This document shows, piece after piece, positions 54,540 to 64,000 of a stretch of 64,000 nt of DNA (position 1 is the stretch's first letter; every line of letters starts with the position of its first letter). Under the pieces are notes generated by a model. It made no database searches. It was given only the letters and a program-made list of their open reading frames with translations, and was not told the origin of the DNA. The stretch lies in the NCBI GenBank assembly GCA_029168955.1, contig JAPDOI010001504.1, forward strand, positions 108,155 through 172,154, written 5' to 3'. A program made the position numbers and the translations under genes. This DNA comes from Aplectana chamaeleonis. Taxonomy: Eukaryota > Nematoda > Chromadorea > Rhabditida > Cosmocercidae.

Positions 54540-56042
54540 TACTTGAAGCCTTAGCTTTTTACTTTTGTTTTCCTGAGAGAGAGGGCAGCCGGTGGAAACG
54601 TACACGATTCGAGGGAGACTCAAAACTTTGTGGGAAAGTCCCCGAGGACAATAGACCTGATTTGGTCGTTATCACTCGGTCGGGGAGAGGAGCGAGACGT
54701 CCCCCAAAGGGGCACTTCTCGCCCCTCTCCCCTCAAATTATACACAACGATGAGGCGTTCGAAACAGTCAACTCGGGGGGAGAACAAGAGATGTTCGGTT
54801 CACGGTTGTTCCCATGGCCTCCCCCCGAACATGATGAACGCGAAAACAAAGCTGCAGCGTATACGGTGATGCAGACGGGCTAGTCGTGAGGTGGTCTCGC
54901 ACTTTGCAAATTGAGGGGGTAGATCTGCCACTCAAGGACTACGTAAGGCATCTCTGTATAGTTTTTAGAGGAGCTAATAGGCTTCTCTATAACCTTCAGT
55001 CAGAAATGAATATTTTTGGACCGATCGCAGTTTTTCAGGAACAGGAGACTGTCGAGAACAGCGAGTTCTAGCAAGCTGATTTTTGATCAAACATTGAACA
55101 ATGGGAAGATCAGCAGTCGGAAGGTCGCGGGAAGACCTGCAGTCGGGAGAGCGAGAGAACTCCTGCTGTGGGAACTTACCCCATTACTCTGCTGTCGAGA
55201 CGTCCCCTTCGCCTTCCCCAATTCTGGGGAAGTTCCCTAGATGTTTCGAGGGAAGTTCTGCTGTCGTTCTCGGAAACTTCCCCACGAATATCTGAGGACA
55301 GAGAGGGATAGAGTGTACAAACGGGGAGACGCAGGTGGCGGCTCCATCTACGAACATTACATTTCGCGGGCAAAAATCCCCAGACAGTGAGGGAGGGGAT
55401 AGTTTGACGCCACGATTGCGTTAGTACTCCATGGCAATCATGGAATGCTACCCCTCGATGTGAGCAGGACCTGCTGCTAACGGCAGCATATCCTGCCAAG
55501 GTGAGCTGGCGTTCTACCCCTCGTTATTGAGAACCTGTTCTGCAAACGGTGAAAGAGCTTAAACTGCCACCCTCTTCACCGATGTTCGGTGTGGTCCTTG
55601 TCACGGCCAGCAGCAAGGAGGCCAACCTCGCCGGGGTCCGCAACAAGGAGGCCTACCTCGCAACAGGTCATGGGGACAATCCCCTAAGCGTTCAGGAATC
55701 AACGTCCGGAAGTGACACAAAGTCGCCTACTCCGGAACGGCCTCAAACGGCCAACTGTCCCCTCAGCTAGACTGGTCGCCCTATATACCCACCATCGTCG
55801 TACAAGAGGATGCTGCAATGTTCATTCGTATCAGACAAATCAATGGAGGAAAGTGTCAGCAGACACTAGGAGAGAGGTCTCTCCCTCCTGTCCATCTCAC
55901 TCGTGCCTCGATACGCAAAGCGGTAGTATCCCGGAACAAGCAGCAGGAGCTCCTACTCGTAGACAGCAGCTGCTGCTATGAAACTGCGAGTGCGTTTATG
56001 GAAACAAGGGTGTTTCCATCAGTGTACCCCAGAGCTTTCTGA
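54540..56042. other. GC-rich segment with unknown ORFs (mirror of 44,561-46,070)
   Basis: It holds the arm 2 versions of the frames described at 44,561-45,049 (here broken: 55,549-55,770, then 55,818-56,042), 45,526-45,711 (here 54,886-55,071) and 45,714-45,968 (here 54,662-54,883). Two alternative frames of 74 and 64 codons overlap at 55,016-55,295. No family was recognised. Confidence 0.3.
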
Positions 56043-56650
56043 CAACTAGTACGCTACTAACACCTTGTTGAACTGGACATAGATTCCAATACATCACTAC
56101 GAACCCCACTTTAACGGCCACGGCCACAAACTTTAGATAAGATACGATCACCAGTAGGCGTTGACCCCCAAGCTACACAACCGCTCGTGCGATTTAGTTA
56201 GACAGCGCGCGACAACTAATTTCGCCTTTTGGTTCCGTCTTTTCTGGATAACTCGCTCCAAACTCAACTTTGGGATAATCTCCATTTCTCTAGAAGAATT
56301 TTGAGTGTTCCCCTCCAACCAGTTTCAAGCCCAAATGCTATAATATTGGGCAGCCCTCAATGCCAGGATCATGAATAACACCATAGTTTCACTCGAAGTA
56401 GAGTTTGCAGCGATTCACTCCAAAGGACGAAAAAGACGCAAGAACGCGTCTTTGCTCGCTTTCTATCCAAATCCAACGGGCGGTGTTGTATCTTATTAAT
56501 CTGATGCCGAGGGTAATCGAAATTGTGGAGATTTAAGAGGGGATTATTGAGGGCAGATATCTTGAACATGTGATTAATTTCTCACAATAACGGTTGATGC
56601 GGCGTGATACCTTTTTTACTGACATTTCCTATCATGCTGTCAGATATAGG
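56043..56650. other. No recognisable feature (mirror of 43,950-44,560)
   Basis: AT-rich sequence with one short minus frame at 56,369-56,569. Nothing identifiable. Confidence 0.4.
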
Positions 56651-57042
56651 AAATTTAATTAATTACGGTGGACGAAAGATATTCTTCATCATTTTTTGTT
56701 ACTCTTTCCTCGATAATAGATAACATCCGATTGACGCAGATAAGCCCTTGTACATAAATAAAAGAATAGTCTATGTCAGTGTGAGTGTTCCAGTGTTGAC
56801 TGAATAAGCGCGGGCTTTCGGATGGATATGCGACTTTTGAACTGACTTCATTATCACATGCAAGAGGAGTAGCAACATTCCATCCAATCCAATGTTCTTC
56901 AGAGCTATGAACAACACCGATAGTGCTCACGTAGAAACTGGGTGCCTCCTTGTACAGTGTGGTGCAAAATTTTTTCACACCCTAGTTTCAAGAATAGCAG
57001 CTTCAATTTTTGATTTTGACTTAAGAAAACATCCTCATCGTA

Positions 57043-60000
57043 TTGAAATCATCAGAAAACCCCTATAACCACGTTCACATCTATAATTTCTGCCAGAATG
57101 GAAAGTATAGATTGCATTTGAATCCCCTTTATGTGTTACCTCATCGTGGTGAAGTGGTGAACATTGATGATCAGGTCTCGTTCTGTGAAAGTGCCAGCTG
57201 CACAAACCCCAAAAGCGATAAATCTGCCCGGGATCGCAAACGCTCTCCCACGACGCCCGGAGATTCCGCTACCAAGGACGGAAGAGGACCTGGACGGGGC
57301 TTCATTGGAAATCCCCAAACTCAACGTGAACAATGCCTGTACATCTGCTCTTACAACTGTCGCACAGCTGCATCCGACGCAAATATAGAAACTCTCCTCC
57401 ATCATTCCGGAAGAGTCAAATACGATTGCAGGAAACGAAAGTGAAAGAAGCGCATACGATAAGCTTTGAGACACGAGAAGAGCTACTACTCGTATATCTG
57501 CGGCGACTTCAACGCTATCGTAGACAACTCAAGTGACGACATCTGAAGACTAGGTCAACATGGAGACGGAGTCAGAAATATCAATGGTTTCTGGATCTGA
57601 TGTCGTCATGTAATTTGTTCCATGGAAAGTTCCTTTTCGAAAAGAAAAAAGCATTGTCGATGGACCTGGGAAAGTCATAACGGGCAAACCCACTCGGAGC
57701 TGGACCACGCTTCATCGAAACGCACATGAAGTCTGATTGACACAGGAGTGGTGGCATTGACACAGGAGTGGTGGCATTTTTTCGACAGCGGTTCCGACCA
57801 CCGACTGCTCCAAGCCAAGATATATAGCCGGAAAATCTCAATACCCGCATCTTTAGGAGGGATACACTTTGACACCCCCTCCTATTCGTTTCCCCCCTGC
57901 AATGAGTCAGCTTTACAGGACGCGATTCAGGTTCACCCATGGACGATAGCCGAGATTTCTACTGCAGACTACGACCGACTAACTGATGGTCTTCTTCACC
58001 TTGCTAAAGTGGCAATAGAACAGCGAGAGTCCGGAAAAGGAAGATTGAACTCTCTAGCGCCACAAATGCTGAAGCGTCGATGGAAGGTCAGACGGGACAT
58101 AATGAACATATACATATATAGAGGGGATCGGTCATCAACACACTTAGAGAAGTCGACGATCAATAAATCATGTAAATCAGCAGTCAGAAAATCTCTGACA
58201 AAGTACCAGAACAATAAACTTTTGTCGACCGTCGCGCATACGCGTAGTCTGAAGCGCTGCCGCAGGGACATGACGGACCAAAGTACCATTACCGCGTCCT
58301 TGAAAGACAAAAACGGAATGCCTCGAACAGCAAGAGCGGACATGGAACGCATCGTGACGAATTTCTACATCAATCTCTATCACTCGACGTTTCCATATCC
58401 GAGAGACCCATCTCCTGCGTACGAGCCGGTGCCACCAATGTTGGCAGCTGAAGTCATGAAAACTATAAAGTCCCTGAAGAAGGAAACTGCTTCTGGTCCC
58501 GATGGCATTACTGCCAATATTTTAAGAGCAGGAGGTGATGCTATGTACAAGTTACTGGCTGAAAAATTCAATCCTTATCTCCAAGATGGTGTCGTACCCA
58601 AACAGTGAGACAGCTCTGGGACAGTTCTGATCTTCAAAATAGGAGACAAGGAAGATTTCTGAAACTATCGCTTCATCGCTCTGCTGCCGATTCTTTATAA
58701 AATCTTTACCAAAATCATCCTGGATTCTTCGCAGATCATCATGGATTCCCACCAGCCAGTGGAGCAAGCTAGGTTCAAAAAAGGTTGCAGCTGCATGCAC
58801 CACAGCGACACCGTTTCCCAGCTGAAGGAGCGATGTCGAAAATATAAGTTGCCGCTGTGCTTAGCATTCGTTGACAACAAGACAGCATTCGACTCAGTGG
58901 AGACTAATGCAGTTCTAAACGCGTTGTTACTCAACGTAACGCGTTATTCAGGAGTCGACCCCTCATACGTTAACATAGTGGAGCAGTGCAACAATGGAAC
59001 CTCAACAACAATACAACGGTTCGAACGTAAGCTGCTCATCCCCTTTGAGAAGGATGTCTGACAGGGCGACAGGATCTCACCAAAGCTCTTCACATCGGCA
59101 CTCCAGCATGTAATGGGCAGGCTTGACTGGGACAACAGAAGCCTGCTCATTGACGGAAAGAACCTGTCCAAGCAGCATTTTGCAGACGACATCGCGCTTA
59201 CAAGCAAGAGTTCGGATGAGCTGAATTTGGTGCTGAGTGAGCTGGGCGAATTAGGCAGTGCCATTGGTTCGGAGAAGAGTATGCGGAAAAACCAGGTGAT
59301 GGCAAACCAGTGGTATGACGACGGCAGGGTTCAGCAGCCCTTTGGGGAGGACCGCGGAATACTTACGACCTCCCCATCGGTGGTCAGTCCGTGTCCAAAG
59401 ATTTTGAAAATTGTAATGACTTCCCTTCCAGAGATGCTCCTACGACAACAGCATCAAAAACTTGTCGATTTCTGCAGTACATTCGCAGCTTACCGTCACG
59501 GCGGCTTCGGGGTAAAACTCGTTCAAATGTGGTACGTCTTATAGTGTTTTTTTTTCCGAGGAAGGACAGCGAATTCCCGCCTACAAGGGGATTAAAAACC
59601 GGTGAATAAATTTGTAACTGATGCTTTTCAAGTTGTTAGCAATTGCGACTTTGTTTTTAATTTGCAGGAACCACTTTTCTACAAATTCTACGAGGATTTT
59701 GTTTCTTTTTTTCAAGAAAAAAGTGTTCTCACCCAAAAATTGCACGACCCCCTTACAACGTTTAGTTTCCCCCGGAAACCTTCACGACCCCCCACTACCA
59801 CCCGTTGGCAAGCTATCCATACCGGCTGGACCCTGGACGACGGACAAGTGTCTCTCATTGGAAACCTCGTGAAGGACGCGAGATGAACATGACGATCGAG
59901 TTCACTCATGAAATCGGACGTCGAAGGGCTGCGCGGACTGCTATGGGTGAGATTCGAGAAGTCGCTAGTGAGACACGTGATGTCAATCTGCGAGCTTACC

Positions 60001-60350
60001 TGTTCGACTCCGCTGTGCTTACGGCTTTGTGCTATGGCTGCGAGACCTGTGCTCACAACAAAGGAGTTTGTGTAACTATGAGGACTACGCACAGGGAGCT
60101 GGAAAGATGTCTCTTGAGTACAAGTCGTAGGATTCAGAGACAGCAACGTCTGAGCAGTGAAGTTCTCCGCGAAATATCTGGATTCTGCGACCCGTTAATC
60201 CACATCGAGTCCACCAATTATAAATGGACAGGACATGTCGTGCGAAGAACGGATGACAGATGGAGTACCAGACTCACTCACTGGCACTCTCGAGACGTCA
60301 AAAGAGCACTTGGGCGACCAGCGACACGCTGGGCCGATATGATTAGCTAA
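57043..60350 (+). pseudogene. RTE-C retrotransposon ORF2, fullest copy
   Basis: The leader and endonuclease start at 57,043-57,444 (LYICSYNCRTAASDANIE). GDFNA is at 57,502-57,516. Then come a decayed HCRWTWESHNG, a 20-bp tandem duplication (57,739-57,778), and SDHRLLQAKI opening the 286-codon frame 57,748-58,608. RT: SLKKETASGPDGITANIL; LAFVDNKTAFDSVETNAVL; V-stop-QGDRISPKLFTSAL (TGA at 59,059 in place of an Arg codon); FADD intact at 59,179-59,190; MRKNQVMANQWYDDG. From about 59,340 to 59,840 the expected sequence is missing and replaced by unrelated DNA. The C-terminus resumes at 59,880 (MNMTIEFTHEIGRRRAA; YGCETCAHNK; YKWTGHVVRR; LGRPATRWADMIS) and ends at 60,350. The stops, frameshifts and inserted segment make it inactive. 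Confidence 0.92.
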
Positions 60351-60358
60351 GCGTTTAA

Positions 60359-60803
60359 AGGCAGTGTTCACGATGAATATCGCACTCGAGTTCGACCCAA
60401 AAATGGGATTGTTTGGTCGTGAGGTAACTAATAGTGAAGAAACAGCGAAGAAAAACGTCCAGAATAAGTCAAAATAACCGTTTCTGAATTCAGGGCGTGG
60501 ACGAGAATCATGGGCCCTGCTGAATTCGGCAAGCGCGCGCTAATCGCGAAATCTGCGCAAATCGATAATGCTAACTGCGGCAGAGTTGCTTGGCAATTTG
60601 CCATCGAAACGTGCTTCGCCACAAGCTCGTCCGATTGGGGGGCAGACCGGGATAGGTAGGCGCACCGGGAGAGCTTTCAAAGCCGTTTGTATTTATTTCT
60701 GGCCAGTTTTCGTTGCTTCTTTCGACCCTATCCTCTACAGCAAATGCCAACTTGAAGCTTCACACCGAGACCTCGAAAACGAGATTTATCGTGAACACTG
60801 CCT
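60359..60803. mobile_element. TTAA-family element next to RTE-C 3' end
   Basis: AGGCAGTGTTCACGATG follows TTAA (60,355-60,358), and ATCGTGAACACTGCCT precedes TTAA (60,804-60,807). The termini match well and the duplication is intact, so it is one of the younger copies. It inserted five bases past the RTE-C stop codon. It is non-coding; the 60,568-60,807 frame runs through its right end. Confidence 0.9.
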
Positions 60804-60849
60804 TTAAACAACGAGGTTTACCGCACTAGATGATTGTTGCTAATTCCAG

Positions 60850-60926
60850 AAAAGAATGGAGCGAATGTGGTCTACAACGAGAAGATCACCAATGAGGATG
60901 GACCATCAAAGGTATCAAAGGTGAAG
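60850..60926 (+). other. Possible orphan internal exon
   Basis: A splice-acceptor-like TTGCTAATTCCAG ends at 60,849, and a GTACGG donor follows 60,926. The frame between reads KNGANVVYNEKITNEDGPSK and then VSKVK without a stop. It looks like a real nematode exon flanked by intron sequence, but no partner exon is identifiable. A second acceptor-like site (TTTTTGCATTTCAG) ends at 63,564. Confidence 0.3.
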
Positions 60927-60929
60927 GTA

Positions 60930-62130
60930 CGGAATAAAAATCGACGTTTTCGAGTAGTGCTAAGTTGAAAGAAAATCCTAGTTCTTCTCTGCGCAACAAC
61001 TTTTTCTAGTCGCAAATGTTATGAAAAAAAGACGAAAATGGAATAAGAAGCTTTTTCTGTGATGTTCGAGAAAATGCCAATTGCTATCTGCCTCTCTATC
61101 ACCGCACGGAACGAAGTCTGTCGCGGATGCTCATGGGTTTTATTTTTCTCTGTGCAGTGCCAAGGCACCGCACGAGGACATACCCACTGTTATGACAACC
61201 TTGGACAGTGGTGTGGCCAACAACTAGACGAAATCCTTAGAATCCCTAGTTCCCGGCCCACTGTCGCGACGCATCGATGGCTAATATGCATCCGTCAGCT
61301 CGCCCCGTTATCGCAAGGTTATCTCGCAGCCTACCTCGTCAAGCAGACGGAGTCCTCGTATTCGTAGAGGATCACCTTGTCCTTTAACCTGGGATAGCCG
61401 CACTAGCAAGCCACTAACTCAATTAACAGGTCTAGGGGGCTCACGAGGGATAGTGCCCCGTAACACCAGCGTAATAGCACAACAACACGAGCCAGCGGTT
61501 AGCCTTACAGTTAGGTCTCTAATAGGCTGGTATCACACAGTGCGTAGTAGATAGCGTAGTCTACCACGGCGTAATAGATGTAGCGTAGTACGTGATGGCG
61601 TAGTATCACACCTCTCCCACTAGCCAACCGCACATCCCTAGCGGTGACTAATACCAGAAGCCGCTGAGTCTCCACCGACCTGCAGGCCGCTGGAGCTAGG
61701 TCGAGCTAGCAGCCGAATGCCGGCTTCCTTAGCAGCAAGGGCTGCTGGGGACGGAGCCCTCGGTTCCGGGGTCACCCAGGAGGCCATCGTACGGCGCGGG
61801 GCAGACCATTGGACCGAGGACAGCCGCCTTTCATAGGCAGCGCGGGGGAAAGGGGCGAGGCAGCGCCGTCATGCACCGCCTCCAAGCGGTATGGCGTAGT
61901 GGAAACAGATCGGTGTCTTACCGTGCGCCCCCAGCCAAAGTCGCATCCGCGACAAAGTTCATGGTTTGGTCGAAGCATTCTCAAGAATAGGAACAATGCG
62001 ACGCAAGAAGAACAATTCTTCCCATACTTTGGCAACTCTCGAAGCATGAGGGAGACTATGACGGTATCAGAAACCCTTCTAGCCCTAATAGTACATTGAA
62101 TATGGGACGCCGCCTCTAACCAGGGACCAG
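60930..62130. other. No clear gene; GTAGT-rich and GC-rich tracts
   Basis: GCGTAGTA-type words recur at 61,540-61,605 (five or six degenerate copies). 61,620-61,990 is GC-rich, non-repetitive as far as I can see, with opposing shadow frames (61,809-62,099 plus; 61,772-62,047 minus). It may be the non-coding part of an unidentified element. Confidence 0.35.
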
Positions 62131-62321
62131 GGCTGTGCGTAATTACGAATTACGTTCTACGAATTACGAATTAAGGGAGTTTTTGGTTATTTTTTGACGA
62201 TTTAGGATTTACGAAATTTTGGCCTAAAATCGTAATGATTCGTAACAAATCGTAACAAATTGTGAAAATGTGGTTGAGGGAACAACTCAGGCGATTCTCC
62301 GCCCCGAGCAGCCTGATAGTT

Positions 62322-62446
62322 CGGCTCATTCTCCCAATCTGCAAATCGGCTTCTGTTGCTGACAGAGCCACTGTTGTTGTTGTTCGGGCTCCTGGAGTTC
62401 GCCCAAACAGCAACAGCAGTGGCTCAGAGATTGAGAGAATGAGCCG
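62322..62446. repeat. Long hairpin, 125 bp
   Basis: The outer arms CGGCTCATTCTC and GAGAATGAGCCG match perfectly. The inner arms GAGCCACTGTTGTTGTTGTT / CAGCAACAGCAGTGGCTC pair with few mismatches around a TCCTGGAGTTC loop. Just upstream (62,140-62,260) ACGAATTACG and ATCGTAA words recur. It is probably part of a foldback element. Confidence 0.6.
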
Positions 62447-62745
62447 AAATGAAATGTCTGGCGGCTCCGATTCTTGTTCGGTGCAGCTCGGGTCCTGGAA
62501 TCGCTTGAGAAGTCAGATTCGCTCTCTGGAGCATAGCTGAGTTTGACACTTTTCTACGGTCCTACTATTTAATTATTCTTTTCAGTTTCAACTTTTGGTG
62601 AAACCTTTCCCTGACATTCTCAGGGCGTAGTCAGCAGAAGAGGGGTCGGCCATGGTGAAAAATAATTGTTTATAAAGAGAATCCGGCATAAACGACCACT
62701 CCGCTTCTCACACTAATCAAAAAACAGTCCCAGACAATCGTACAC

Positions 62746-63005
62746 GGCCCTGAACTTCTGTGTAAAGCGCATTCCTCGCCCACACTTCCCTAAGGCCACT
62801 GATCGGAACAAGCACTTGAGAATACCACTCCGAAAAAAACAATATCAAAATGTTGTGAGTTTGTTCAATCCGTGCATCATGGGGAATGTTCTAATCAAAT
62901 TATAATAGTATGTTTTGTTGAGGTCAATTTTCAAGTTGCTTGCTTTGATCATTAGCCGTTGAGAGAAGTAGGCGGGGATTGCGCTTTACGCGGAAGTTTA
63001 GGGCC
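62746..63005. mobile_element. Foldback/inverted-repeat element, 260 bp
   Basis: GGCCCTGAACTTCTGTGTAA + AGCGCATTCCTCGCCCACAC at the left is mirrored by the complement of GGCCCTAAACTTCCGCGTAA at the right. Arms are about 45 bp at roughly 85% identity. No TSD is evident. Confidence 0.6.
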
Positions 63006-63760
63006 ATTTGGGGCTTATTTTCGCCGTTTTCTTAAAATTGCTGTTGCCGTAGATCCTTAACCTTTCGAATTTCGGTGAAAATTCAGAAACGATTTCTCGT
63101 TGTGTACACTGCTTTCAATTACGGTACTGAGATCTAGAGACGTGGTCGGTTTAGAGCGTGTAGGTTAGAACTTAAAATACACTTCCTAGGTGAATTTCAA
63201 GGAGATTCCGAAAACAGCCTCCACCGCGTATCCATCTTCAGCGGTTCAAAAGTTTCGAACAAAAAAATCTGGTATTTCGTGAATTTAAATCTGCTGAGGG
63301 ATCGAGAAATCATTTTCTAACCTGAGAACACTTCTCGACGAAGAGTTCAACGGGGTTCCCGAAATGAACTTTGATAGATGTCTACCTCCAAAGACAATGA
63401 AGCTTTGAGAAAAAAGCGATATTTTTAACATTGCACTGGAAACATTTCAACGAAAAATATAACTGCAAAGTCACCTACCTTTTCGCAAAAGAAAATAAGA
63501 TAAGGAGATTAGATATTTTCGAAACCAGCGATTTGTAAGGAACCTTCACCTTTTTGCATTTCAGAATCCTGAACAAACTTTACCTATCCGACGGCTGTGT
63601 TCACCCCAACAAGCCTATGTTCATGGGGATGAACGCTTATAACCTGTTCAGAGTAACAGTTCACATATATGTATATAGGGCCGCCTTGATTTCTGCATCG
63701 AAAAAAGGGGTTTGGAGACGTATATTTCATGGCAGTGTCCCCTTATACAAGTATCTTAGC
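63006..63760. other. No clear gene
   Basis: Contains a decayed TTAA-family terminus at about 63,095-63,117 (GTGTACACTGCTTTCAA) and an acceptor-like TTTCAG at 63,559-63,564, followed by a short open frame to 63,805. Nothing firmer is visible. Confidence 0.3.
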
Positions 63761-63763
63761 TTG

Positions 63764-64000
63764 AAGGCAATGTTCACAATAAAATCCGTATTCTATTTTC
63801 GATGATTCTGAGTGGGCAGGTCCACTCTCCAGAGTGGAGGTTAATGGGGAAACGTCCCAACAGAACACTCGAATACTCGGAGAAAAAGACTGTTTAAAAA
63901 CACTGTTTTGATATTTGTTTACAACTGCTGGTGTGTTTTGTGCACTGCGGACAAAACGTCAAAAATCAAACGTGGCAAATGGTTTTGAGATTCGAAATTT
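63764..64000. mobile_element. Partial TTAA-family element at window edge
   Basis: AGGCAATGTTCACAATAAAA is a decayed left terminus (TTGA in place of TTAA before it). The block GAGTGGGCAGGTCCACTCTC echoes the interior of M3 (about 19,030). The right end would lie beyond the window. Confidence 0.4.

Larger units (their letters stand above)
42528..58077. repeat. Palindrome B: two inverted ~6.9 kb arms around a 1.8 kb scrambled core
   Basis: Arm 1 is 42,528-49,409 and arm 2 is 51,206-58,077. They align throughout as reverse complements with few differences. Each holds, from outside in, RTE-C 5' sequence, unknown ORFs, GC-rich DNA, R2, a Penelope-like element and 43-bp repeats. Arm 2 continues past 58,077 into the rest of RTE-C, whereas arm 1 stops at the same base and abuts palindrome A. 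Confidence 0.95.

Noticed and set aside
62262..62540. 92-codon plus frame as a small gene
   Set aside because: It reads through a 125-bp hairpin, and its composition follows the hairpin arms.

Overview
The window is eukaryotic, repeat-saturated, intergenic-type DNA. The best fit is a strongylid (hookworm-like) nematode. This is inferred from RTE-clade retrotransposon proteins of the kind common in those genomes, a Penelope-like retroelement with a GIY-YIG tail, dense short TTAA-flanked inverted-repeat elements, and an SL1-like 22-mer. I see no complete host protein-coding gene, no rRNA and no canonical tRNA. Almost everything recognisable is a mobile element or its relic, and most long open frames are pieces of reverse transcriptase or endonuclease.

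Layout. Positions 1-24,470 are a patchwork of non-autonomous DNA elements, mainly four related TTAA-target families with ends like AGGCAGYG or AGGCACAG, one family with CCCATTCACGACC ends, one TTTAA-flanked element, GC-rich inverted-repeat elements and small foldbacks. Two LINE relics also lie here: an RTE 3' end near 1.0 kb and a CR1/jockey-like RT at 15.5-16.4 kb. A 1.5 kb element with CAG duplications and a tRNA-like module is nested inside an older TTAA element at 12.7-14.7 kb.

Positions 24,474-58,077 are two large imperfect palindromes placed end to end. Palindrome A has arms 24,474-32,347 and 34,076-42,528. Each arm carries an RTE element (RTE-A), a fragment of a second RTE (RTE-B) and a Penelope-like 3' end. 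Its 1.7 kb spacer is a Penelope copy split by a second CAG-flanked tRNA-bearing element. Palindrome B has arms 42,528-49,409 and 51,206-58,077. Each arm carries a near-complete Penelope-like element, a GC-rich stretch with unknown ORFs and the 5' half of a third RTE (RTE-C). The palindromes meet at 42,528, where a broken TTAA element abuts a broken RTE-C. The centre of B (49,410-51,205) is a scrambled mix of sense and antisense Penelope pieces and 43-bp repeats, which looks more like a consensus or assembly problem than evolved DNA.

Positions 58,077-60,350 complete RTE-C. After one more TTAA element, 60.8-64.0 kb holds a possible orphan exon, GC-rich unknown sequence, two foldbacks and a partial TTAA element at the edge.

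How the parts relate: the RTE and Penelope proteins are self-mobilising reverse transcriptases with their own endonucleases, but every copy here has stops, frameshifts or lost catalytic residues. The short TTAA and CAG elements carry no transposase I can see and would depend on enzymes encoded elsewhere. Nested insertions give a relative order: Penelope and the old TTAA element came first, the CAG elements later. One TTAA element inserted after the arms of palindrome A had become separate sequences.
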